NCBI GenBank assembly: GCA_002405405.1
Contig: DHLT01000061.1
Span: 1-5,843, forward strand
Source of the DNA: Ignavibacteria bacterium UBA4661
GTDB lineage: Bacteria; Bacteroidota; Ignavibacteria; Kapaibacteriales; UBA4661
DNA length: 5,843 nt
Reading direction: 5' to 3'
Shown one piece after another: positions 1 through 5,843 of the stretch. How positions within the stretch are numbered: the first letter of the stretch is position 1; every line of letters starts with the position of its first letter. Position numbers and translations under genes: made by a program. The notes beneath the pieces are model-generated. The model was not told the DNA's origin, ran no database searches, and worked only from the letters and a program-made list of their open reading frames with translations.

Positions 1-117
1 AATTTCGATGTTGTTATCTCCACAAGAAAAAAAACTGCATTAGATTTGAAATCCAGTAAGGGTATTATATCTTTGCTTTGCATGGCACGAAAGCAATTCA
101 GCGAAGTTGTGCTATGA
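1..117 (+). CDS. Possible C-terminal tail of an upstream gene (unrecognised)
   Basis: Frame 1 is open from the first base to a TGA at 115-117, 38 codons, ending ...ARKQFSEVVL. I do not recognise the family. In many Bacteroidetes ruvA lies just before sprA, but this tail does not look like the RuvA C-terminus. The stretch contains an A-run and TTTG motifs more typical of intergenic DNA, and a minus-strand frame over 1-83 is also open to the window edge, so open length alone proves little. It may be noncoding. If real, it would be co-directional with sprA, with a gap of about 180 bases. Confidence 0.2.
   Translation, partial: NFDVVISTRKKTALDLKSSKGIISLLCMARKQFSEVVL
45..75 (+). promoter_or_regulatory. 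Candidate Bacteroidetes-type sigma-A promoter upstream of sprA
   Basis: TTTG at 45-48 is followed after 19 bases by TATCTTTG at 68-75. This fits the promoter consensus known for Bacteroidetes (TTTG near -33, TAnnTTTG near -7, gap about 19-21). It is the only TAnnTTTG I found on the plus strand ahead of the gene. Transcription would begin near 80-85 and leave a leader of about 215 bases before the ATG at 297. It also lies inside the unassigned open frame at 1-117, so if that frame is a real gene the promoter would sit in its coding end. No start-site data support it; if the organism is outside Bacteroidetes proper, the consensus may not apply. Confidence 0.35.
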
Positions 118-296
118 GGTGCATGTTGATAGTAATGTCATGCGTTTGAGTTTCATTTTTATAACGGAGATTGTGTATAGCAAACGTTTTCTTGGGTTTC
201 AGTTTTTTGTTACAGTCGAACGTCTGTCATTGTTTTGGTGTGTTTTTGCGATAGCAAGCACGATCCATGTATCCCGGCAATGACGCAATAAAAGCT
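118..296 (+). other. T-rich noncoding leader before sprA
   Basis: No gene is seen here on either strand. The stretch is rich in T runs and has stops in all frames, including a TAG at 252-254 in the sprA frame, which limits how far upstream the gene can start. Two small inverted repeats are present: GCATG at 121-125 with CATGC at 139-143, and TTGC-gata-GCAA at 246-257. Both stems are too short for a terminator or a confident operator. No riboswitch or tRNA fold was recognised, and no Shine-Dalgarno sequence stands at a good distance from the 267 or 297 ATG. Confidence 0.5.
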
Positions 297-3200
297 ATGA
301 CACAACTTCGTTGCTTAATTTTTCGTGTGTTGGTAGGAGTAATGCCACAGGGTGTACATTTACGCCTTCTCTTGTGTACAATCACCATGGTGATAGGGTA
401 TGCCGTATCGAGTTATGCTAAGCCGATATTGATGACCGAGTCATTTTTAGTGCCATTTGCTTCATCCTCTGTTTTGGGAGAGTATTGTGTGCAAGAAACT
501 CTTCTGTTCGGTGAGTCGATATGGTGGGGCGAAACATTTCTCTTGCGAGAACCATTGGTGCTTGCTCACACACCCTTCCATGTGCCTTCAGTACTCCCAT
601 GGCAAAAAATATTTTTATCACTGAATGACTATGCGTTAACGACGGGGCATCAAGATACTCTTAAACGAGATACTGTTAATCGTACCACACTCCGCTCCAC
701 GCGGGACTCTCTGCAATTGCCTCGACTTGATTCTACAAACGTACGTCTTGACAATGATTCCGCAGATATTATTCCAAGTTCAGCTATTCAATCTGCAACA
801 TCTTTTGATGAATGGATGCAAGCACGCACCAATGAGATCGCCGACTCTTTGGGTATACGCGCACCACAAGGCAAGGGATATGCGGGTGCGCGAACAGAGT
901 TTGGGCGTAATCGACTAAAAGTTGCTTTGCCCAAGGGGTATGGCTTTCAAGCAAAATTTGATTCGGCAGTTGCCCGAGTTGCTGTTCGCGATACGCTCTA
1001 TGGTATGAATGTGTCAATTCCTCAAACGATTACAACTCAAGAGTATATGCAGCTCCGACGTGAATATCAACGGCGACGCATTATCGATTCGGTTGAACGT
1101 AGTTATGATGTTCGTGCTGTCGGAGCGATGAAGGGGGAATTATCACGGATTCTTAGTCAAAACTCTTTACTCACAATTCCGATTCCCCCCAATCCACTTA
1201 TGGGGATTTTTGGAAAACCAGAAATCAGTATCAATGTCAATGCAGAGCTTAATATTCGTGCAGGTTGGCGATGGGATACACAAAACCTTGGTGTTACCTC
1301 TGTCTTCGGTCAAACGCAGTCTGCCCCTATGTTTAATCAAGATCTGCAAGTGAATGTTTCTGCAGGTATTGGGGATAAGTTTCGTTTAGGAACAGATTGG
1401 AGTACACGCCGACAATTTGACTTTGATAATCTCTTTCGCATTGGATTCGATGGTTATGATGATGATATCGTCAAGCGTGTCGAAGTAGGAAATGTCTCTC
1501 TGCCTGTGCCGGCAACGCTTATTGGCGGTTCGCAGGCACTTTTTGGTGTGCGCGCCGATTTTCAGTTTGGCCCGCTATTCTTAAAAACGATCCTTTCGCA
1601 ACGCCGCGGACAACGTCGTACAGTCAGCGTGAATGGTGGTTCGCTGAAGCAACGATTCTCATTGCGAGCGTATGATTATGCGATTAATCACTTCTTTTTG
1701 GATACTACATACAAAAGTATTTATCGGACATACTTCAGTACGCCGACTCTTGTCATTCCGGCAACAGTGAGTATCGGTGGAGTACAGGTATCACGTCAGC
1801 AATTTGATATTAAAGAAATTGAAGTATGGGAAACCACGAACGATTTACGTGATGTGCAAGCAATCGAAGGTGTTGCTTTTGCAGAATTATCGCAGATCCC
1901 TGTGGGGCAACGCTATCCTGCTAATACGGTTGCTAATGCTCAAATTATAGCGGGTGTTGTTGAGCGTGGTCGATTCATTCGCTTAGACCCATCACGATTT
2001 AGTTTTAATCCACAGCTTGGTACACTAACGCTGAGCAATCTTCGCAGAGATCGTACGTATGCAGTGGCATATCGCGTTGAGGGTGCAACGACGCAAGTTG
2101 TTGATGACCAAGTTACTGGTACACTGACCAATACTCTTCGCGAGCGAGATACTTTGATTTTAAAAATGGTTTATCGTCCTAATCTGCAACCGAGTTTTAC
2201 GGGATTGTGGCAACGGCAAATGCGCAATATTTATCAGATCCCTGCTCAGAATGTGGATATCACCCAAACGAAAGTGGAAATGTGGTATTACCGTCCATCG
2301 AATGACTCAGTGGATATTATTGAGGGTGCAACAGATAAAATTGTTACGATGCTTGGGGTTGACAGACAAGATGCAGGCGGAGCCGCACAGCCAGATGGTG
2401 CATTTGACTTGAATGATACACGCTTTTTCAATGCTGCACGTGGCGAGATTACCTTTCCCAGTGTTGAGCCGTTCCGCGAAGGATTAACGGCATATTTCGC
2501 ACGGAAAAGTCAGCCGGAGCGCGCCCAACAGTATACATTCCCTCAGGTGTATGACACGCTTGTGGATATTGCGCGACTCAATGCACAACGTGACCGTTTT
2601 GTCATTACCGGTGAAGTAGCCGGTACGGCATCAGATCGTATTACTCTGCCGAATGCATTTAATCTTCAGCCCGGTAGTATTACCGTTACACTCGATGGTA
2701 CGGCTCTTGTAGAAAATGTGGACTATCGCGTGGAGTATTTTTCGGGACAAATTCAACTGATTAATCCTCTGGCAACGCGACCGGGAGCAAATCTTTCTAT
2801 TGACTATGAGCAGAATGATTTGTTCAATATCGCTACACGGACCATGGTTGGCGTGCGGGGTGATTTCGACATGAAGTCAATTTTTCGTTCGTGGGGGTGG
2901 AATACTCGGGAAATTCAAACGAATTTTGGTTTTACTGCAATGCATTATGATCAGGCACTCATTGTCGATCGTGTGCGATTAGGTGAAGAGCCGGTGAGTA
3001 ACACGATGATTGGTTTTGATGCATCAGTCCAATATGACGCTAAATGGTTAACGCGGGCATTAAATCTTTTGCCGTTTTATAGTACTAAGGCACCATCGTC
3101 AATTACCTTTCGTGGTGAATGGGCGCTTATGATGCCTGACCCGAATAAAAAGAAATCCGATATCCCTTCAGACAATGGAGCAAGCGTTGTACATCTTGAT

Positions 3201-5843
3201 GATTTCGAGGGTGCGCAGCGCTATATTCCTCTTGGTATTACGCCGGGGCAATGGACTCATGCTTCTCAACCACTAGACGATGCTCCATTTTTTAACAGTA
3301 TTTCGCGCGATCCACTGAATGCTCGACGCGATACGATTGAAGCGCAGTGGCGAGGATATTCGTACTGGTATCGCTTCAATATTCCCGAAACGCCGATCAA
3401 AGATGTGTACCCTAATCGGGCAATTGTGCAAGGATCAAGTTCCATTCCAACTCTGCATATCCGCTTTAATCCTGATCAACGAGGTATTTACAATCGTAAT
3501 TCAGAATTTCAGGATAGCATCACATTTGCGGCAACCAATCGGAGTTATGTGCGTGGCGACACTGTTGAAACCAATCCGATCTTTTCACGCAAGCCAAGTA
3601 ATCGTCGGCGAATTTGGGGCGGTATGATGCGCTTGCTATCACCTTTCAACACAAATTTTGATACAGATAACGTTGACTTTATCGAAATCATGATGCAGGT
3701 GCAGGAAGTTGAGCAAGGCACACAGATGTATATCGACTTAGGGCAGATTTCCGAAGATGTTATTCCAAACCAAGTCCTTGATACTGAAGATGGTATTACG
3801 CCTGCAAATCCTGTTCCGAATGGTCGTATCAATATTGGTGAAGAGGCAGAAGATGTTGGTCTTGATGCACTTAACGATGAACAAGAGCGAGGCGGTGCTA
3901 TCAGTGAATTTTTAGAGAATATTCTCCGTGGTCGCAGAGCAGTGCCACCTTATAGTTATCCTGTGCCCCTCAATCAAGAGCGTGATCCTGCACGTGATAA
4001 CTACTTTTTCAATTTTACCATTACACCCGCGGCTCAACTACAGCAAGTCGATACGATTTTCCGTCAAAGCAATGGTTATGAAGGCAATGCAACGCAGTCG
4101 CAAGCAGGTACTACACCAGATACGGAAGTGTTGAATCGTAACAATGGTCAAACACAATCCCTTGATAATTCTTTCTTTCGTTACCGAGTAAATTTAGATC
4201 CCAACACACGGGTGAATCCGCAGGTTGTCCAGGATGTCGGTAATGGTTGGCGTTTGTATCGTATTCCAATTCGGAGCAAGCAATATCGTACACAAGTAGG
4301 CAACCCAACGTTTGCGAATGTGCAATATGTGCGTGTATGGTGGAAAGGTGGCGCACTCAAAGCAAAAATTGCCGATTGGCGATTGGCAGGTGCACAGTGG
4401 CTACGTGCAAAAGCAACACTGCCCGATGGGGCAACTGACACGACGATGTCAATCTCATTTATAAGTCGTGAAGAAAACAGTGGTCCACCGGATTTCTATA
4501 CGATGCCTCCCGGTGTTAACCCACCGGCACAGTTGAATAATCCTGATCCCAATCAAGATATTCGGCTTAATGAGCAGTCAATGTCGCTGAATGTTACTAA
4601 TCTGCGTTTTGGTGATGAACGTATGGCGATTCGTATTTGGCGACCAATGGATGTGTTCTTCTACAAAAAATTGAAATTCTTTATCCATGGCGACGGTACA
4701 ATGCCAACGAATGTTTTACCGGGCAGTGTACCGCCGGCAATCGGTTTTATCCGTTTTGGTGTTGATTCCAATAATTACTACGAATATCGTCGTCCGCTTT
4801 TGCGCGGCTGGCAAGATATTACTATCGATCTCGAAAAAATTACGGCAATCAAACAAACACGAGATTCTTCGGTGATTACGCAACGTTACGAGGTTCCGGT
4901 CGAGGGTGATACGCTGGCGCGCTATGCCGTTGTTGGTAGCCCAACGCTGACACGTATTCAATTCATTGGATTTGGTATTGCAAATCCTGCACAGAGATTT
5001 CCTGCCGCACTGACGACAACAATGTGGGTAGATGAGCTACGTTTGACGGAAGCCGAAAATCGTAAAGATTGGGCAACAACGCTGGGCGGAAGTGTGAAGC
5101 TTGCCGACCTCGGTACGGTGAATATTGCATACACACGTACCACGCCAAATTTCCATCGATTGGAGGAGCGTTTTGGTACTCGTATCAATCGTGAATCATG
5201 GAATATTACGTCGCAATTCGCGCTTGAGCGATTCTTCCCAACAACGTGGACGGGTATGTCATTACCACTGGCATACGCACGGAATGAGTCGATTGATGAT
5301 CCTCTTTTTGTTGCGCAAAATGATGTAAATGTTGCGGCGGCAGCGGCGGAAACAGAGCGGCGTGCATTGGCAAATGGTCTTACACCTGAGCAAGCGCGAG
5401 GATTGGGCGACCAAGTACGACAGCGTTCGCAGACCTTGATTATCGAGAATACAATTGGTATGTCTAGTATTCGTATTGGTTTGCCAACCAATGCATGGTG
5501 GGCGCGCGATATCTTGGGCAAATTGCAATTTGGTGTGAATTATACCGAACGTTTCGAGCGTTCCCCTGTTGTCGCTGAGCGTTTACGATGGCAGTGGAAT
5601 ATGACAGGACAATACAGTTTGGTTCTGCCAGCGGTGTCATTATATCCCTTTGGCTGGGCAGAAAACATTCCCGTACTTTCAGCATTTTCGAAATGGAAAA
5701 TCAATCCTTATCCGCAAAATGTAGCATTTAATTTTGCGATGGAACGCGGTAGACAATCTGAACAATCCCGCTTTCTCGAAACACCGAATCCGGTAATTCG
5801 TACGTTTACTTCGCAACGTCAAGTGCAGGTTAGCTGGCCTATG
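297..5843 (+). CDS. sprA: SprA/Sov, type IX secretion system outer-membrane translocon (3' end beyond window)
   Basis: SprA is the giant outer-membrane beta-barrel through which the type IX secretion system exports folded proteins carrying a C-terminal sorting domain. In the solved Flavobacterium structure it is a 36-strand barrel that binds PorV or a plug protein. Seen here, numbering from the ATG at 297: a signal peptide ending near residue 41; VEVGNVSLP and GGSQALFG (395-417); FNPQLGTLTL (570-579); an LWQRQMRNIY motif near 637-646; ITFPSVEPF (718-726); PGSITVTLDG (792-801); YEQNDLFNIATRTMVG (837-852); HLDDFEG (966-972); VDFIEIMMQ (1126-1134); YIDLGQISEDVIP (1145-1157); DVGLDALND (1186-1194); VQYVRVWW (1342-1349); LRFGDERMAIR (from 1436); NNYYEYRRPL (from 1492); WVDELRL (1577-1583). 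All match SprA landmarks in order, with no frameshift or stop. About 1,849 codons are visible; the family is usually 2,300-2,500, so some 500 residues are missing on the right. The start is uncertain: ATGs at 267, 297 and 342 are all in frame after the TAG at 252, and none has a well-placed ribosome binding site. Identification is by remembered family motifs, not by a search. Confidence 0.94.
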   Translation, partial: MTQLRCLIFRVLVGVMPQGVHLRLLLCTITMVIGYAVSSYAKPILMTESFLVPFASSSVLGEYCVQETLLFGESIWWGETFLLREPLVLAHTPFHVPSVLPWQKIFLSLNDYALTTGHQDTLKRDTVNRTTLRSTRDSLQLPRLDSTNVRLDNDSADIIPSSAIQSATSFDEWMQARTNEIADSLGIRAPQGKGYAGARTEFGRNRLKVALPKGYGFQAKFDSAVARVAVRDTLYGMNVSIPQTITTQEYMQLRREYQRRRIIDSVERSYDVRAVGAMKGELSRILSQNSLLTIPIPPNPLMGIFGKPEISINVNAELNIRAGWRWDTQNLGVTSVFGQTQSAPMFNQDLQVNVSAGIGDKFRLGTDWSTRRQFDFDNLFRIGFDGYDDDIVKRVEVGNVSLPVPATLIGGSQALFGVRADFQFGPLFLKTILSQRRGQRRTVSVNGGSLKQRFSLRAYDYAINHFFLDTTYKSIYRTYFSTPTLVIPATVSIGGVQVSRQQFDIKEIEVWETTNDLRDVQAIEGVAFAELSQIPVGQRYPANTVANAQIIAGVVERGRFIRLDPSRFSFNPQLGTLTLSNLRRDRTYAVAYRVEGATTQVVDDQVTGTLTNTLRERDTLILKMVYRPNLQPSFTGLWQRQMRNIYQIPAQNVDITQTKVEMWYYRPSNDSVDIIEGATDKIVTMLGVDRQDAGGAAQPDGAFDLNDTRFFNAARGEITFPSVEPFREGLTAYFARKSQPERAQQYTFPQVYDTLVDIARLNAQRDRFVITGEVAGTASDRITLPNAFNLQPGSITVTLDGTALVENVDYRVEYFSGQIQLINPLATRPGANLSIDYEQNDLFNIATRTMVGVRGDFDMKSIFRSWGWNTREIQTNFGFTAMHYDQALIVDRVRLGEEPVSNTMIGFDASVQYDAKWLTRALNLLPFYSTKAPSSITFRGEWALMMPDPNKKKSDIPSDNGASVVHLDDFEGAQRYIPLGITPGQWTHASQPLDDAPFFNSISRDPLNARRDTIEAQWRGYSYWYRFNIPETPIKDVYPNRAIVQGSSSIPTLHIRFNPDQRGIYNRNSEFQDSITFAATNRSYVRGDTVETNPIFSRKPSNRRRIWGGMMRLLSPFNTNFDTDNVDFIEIMMQVQEVEQGTQMYIDLGQISEDVIPNQVLDTEDGITPANPVPNGRINIGEEAEDVGLDALNDEQERGGAISEFLENILRGRRAVPPYSYPVPLNQERDPARDNYFFNFTITPAAQLQQVDTIFRQSNGYEGNATQSQAGTTPDTEVLNRNNGQTQSLDNSFFRYRVNLDPNTRVNPQVVQDVGNGWRLYRIPIRSKQYRTQVGNPTFANVQYVRVWWKGGALKAKIADWRLAGAQWLRAKATLPDGATDTTMSISFISREENSGPPDFYTMPPGVNPPAQLNNPDPNQDIRLNEQSMSLNVTNLRFGDERMAIRIWRPMDVFFYKKLKFFIHGDGTMPTNVLPGSVPPAIGFIRFGVDSNNYYEYRRPLLRGWQDITIDLEKITAIKQTRDSSVITQRYEVPVEGDTLARYAVVGSPTLTRIQFIGFGIANPAQRFPAALTTTMWVDELRLTEAENRKDWATTLGGSVKLADLGTVNIAYTRTTPNFHRLEERFGTRINRESWNITSQFALERFFPTTWTGMSLPLAYARNESIDDPLFVAQNDVNVAAAAAETERRALANGLTPEQARGLGDQVRQRSQTLIIENTIGMSSIRIGLPTNAWWARDILGKLQFGVNYTERFERSPVVAERLRWQWNMTGQYSLVLPAVSLYPFGWAENIPVLSAFSKWKINPYPQNVAFNFAMERGRQSEQSRFLETPNPVIRTFTSQRQVQVSWPM
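342..419 (+). other. Sec signal peptide of SprA, compact form from the ATG at 342
   Basis: Read from the ATG at 342, the first 26 residues form a textbook Sec signal: a short start with one His and one Arg (MPQGVHLR), a hydrophobic core (LLLCTITMVIGYAV), and a polar end SSYA, giving a likely signal peptidase I cut after Ala at 417-419 (Ser at -3, Ala at -1). The Cys in the core is not in a lipobox, so this is not a lipoprotein signal. From the ATG at 297 the same signal has a 15-residue extension (beginning MTQLRCLIFR) that is itself partly hydrophobic. An AGGAG lies at 335-339, only two bases before the 342 ATG, closer than usual for a working site. An outer-membrane barrel needs Sec export, so the signal fits the SprA call. 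Confidence 0.75.
1200..2862 (+). other. First conserved SprA module (SprA_N-type region)
   Basis: This part of the protein (about residues 302-856 from the 297 start) holds the first dense run of family landmarks. It opens with a MGIFGKPEISINVNAELN stretch, the usual entry to the first strands after the variable N-terminus. Next come DFDNLFRIGFDG and VEVGNVSLP, the GGSQALFG turn, alternating polar/hydrophobic strands (FGVRADFQFGPLFLKTILSQ), a soluble domain containing FNPQLGTLTL and ITFPSVEPF, and a closing hairpin domain with PGSITVTLDG, ENVDYRVEY and YEQNDLFNIATRTMVG. The alternating pattern fits barrel strands separated by folded periplasmic or surface domains. Boundaries are approximate and read by eye. 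Confidence 0.7.
2863..3779 (+). other. Central conserved SprA module with DDFEG motif
   Basis: This covers about residues 856-1161. It begins with barrel-like strands (GVRGDF, then TNFGFTAMHYDQ and FDASVQYDAKWLTRAL). It continues with the SprA signature around HLDDFEG (966-972), where Bacteroidetes proteins usually have VYVDDFEGTRS-like residues. After it come ASQPLDDAPFF, the YWYRFNIPETPI region, GGMMRLL (from 1108), VDFIEIMMQ (1126-1134) and YIDLGQISEDVIP (1145-1157). In the family the last three motifs belong to a folded soluble domain (typically IMR, EFWM and LGNISED forms). The core acidic residues are kept, while flanking residues differ, as expected for a homologue outside the well-studied flavobacteria. 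Confidence 0.65.
3780..4190 (+). other. Hydrophilic acidic and Asn/Gln-rich linker of SprA with DVGLDALND motif
   Basis: This covers about residues 1162-1298. The stretch lacks strand-like alternation and is rich in Asp, Glu, Asn, Gln, Pro and Gly. It contains DVGLDALND (1186-1194), the GYEGNATQSQ segment, and DTEVLNRNN (from 1275), just before FFRYRVNLDP, where the next folded domain starts. Other SprA proteins have the same order (DVGLDGLND..., GPEGN, then D-EDINRDN leading into YFQYRIDL), so this is a family feature, though its length and filler vary. The Asp/Asn-rich motifs resemble calcium-binding loops; metal binding is my inference and not something the sequence proves. Confidence 0.55.
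4191..5843 (+). other. Third conserved SprA module and start of C-terminal barrel strands
   Basis: This covers about residues 1299-1849. A folded domain contains WRLYRIPI, VQYVRVWW (1342-1349), KIADWRLAGAQW, LRFGDERMAIRIW (from 1436), KLKFFIHGDG, NNYYEYRRPL (from 1492) and WVDELRL (1577-1583). SprA homologues show the same series (WRSY-I-L, VQY-R-W, DGDARAI, YKRLKMFIHAE, NNYYEYEIPL, WVNELRLTDF). After WVDELRLTE the chain turns into amphipathic strands: GGSVKLADLGTVNIAYTR, the FHRLEERFG turn, SWNITSQFALERFFPTTW, and later LQFGVNYTERFERSP and QNVAFNFAMERGR. The window stops inside this barrel section, right after the codon at 5841-5843. Confidence 0.65.

Noticed and set aside
1..83. Minus-strand open frame running off the left edge (starts MQSKDIIPLL)
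   Set aside because: Only about 27 codons are visible, with no recognisable family and a competing plus-strand frame; it cannot be supported as a gene.
121..143. Inverted repeat GCATG...CATGC in the leader, as a possible operator
   Set aside because: Only five base pairs with a 13-base gap and no matching second copy; easily expected by chance.
246..257. TTGC-gata-GCAA hairpin just before the gene
   Set aside because: A four-base-pair stem is too weak for a terminator or a regulatory hairpin, and no T-run follows.
3319..3627. Plus-strand open frame of 102 codons in another frame
   Set aside because: It lies wholly inside the sprA frame, which here encodes conserved family sequence up to GGMMRLL. 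The alternative translation has no recognisable features.
4958..5521. Minus-strand open frame of 187 codons opposite sprA
   Set aside because: Its translation (Ser/Arg/Val-rich, no domain pattern) is what antisense of the sprA coding frame would give. The plus strand here encodes clear SprA motifs such as WVDELRL, so this is a shadow.
297..5843. Possibility that the long frame is a phage tail, adhesin or TonB-dependent receptor
   Set aside because: There is no TonB box, plug domain or adhesin repeat. The ordered set of DDFEG, LGQISEDVI, DVGLDALND, VQYVRVWW, NNYYEY and WVDELRL motifs is specific to SprA.

Overview
The window is almost entirely one very large plus-strand gene, open at the right edge. 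From about position 297 to the last base there is one uninterrupted reading frame of about 1,849 codons. Its translation carries, in the right order, the landmark motifs of SprA (called Sov in Porphyromonas). SprA is the giant outer-membrane beta-barrel that forms the translocon of the type IX secretion system (T9SS) and is needed for gliding motility in Bacteroidetes that glide. Family members are usually about 2,300-2,500 residues, so roughly the last quarter of the protein lies beyond the window.

Layout: positions 1-117 are open in one frame and could be the tail of an upstream gene, but the sequence is not recognisable. Positions 118-296 are a T-rich leader with no gene. A good match to the Bacteroidetes-type promoter (TTTG, 19-base gap, TAnnTTTG) lies at 45-75. 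The sprA frame then runs through a signal peptide, a poorly conserved N-terminal region, a first conserved SprA module (about 1200-2860), a central module (about 2860-3780), a hydrophilic acidic and Asn/Gln-rich linker (about 3780-4190), and a third conserved module followed by barrel strands (about 4190-5843). No RNA gene, mobile element, CRISPR array or terminator was found.

Organism: a T9SS SprA, moderate GC content, lack of clear Shine-Dalgarno signals and a Bacteroidetes-like promoter point to the Bacteroidetes/Chlorobi (FCB) group. Many positions differ from the Bacteroidetes sequences I know (for example HLDDFEGAQRY where those have a VYVDDFEGTRS-like motif). This makes a deeper lineage such as Ignavibacteria or Kapabacteria plausible, but the phylum cannot be fixed from this gene alone.

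The window gives no evidence of a previously undescribed system. Its value is a divergent copy of a known secretion translocon, with a few features worth checking: the start site, the promoter, the linker and an alanine-rich inserted helix.
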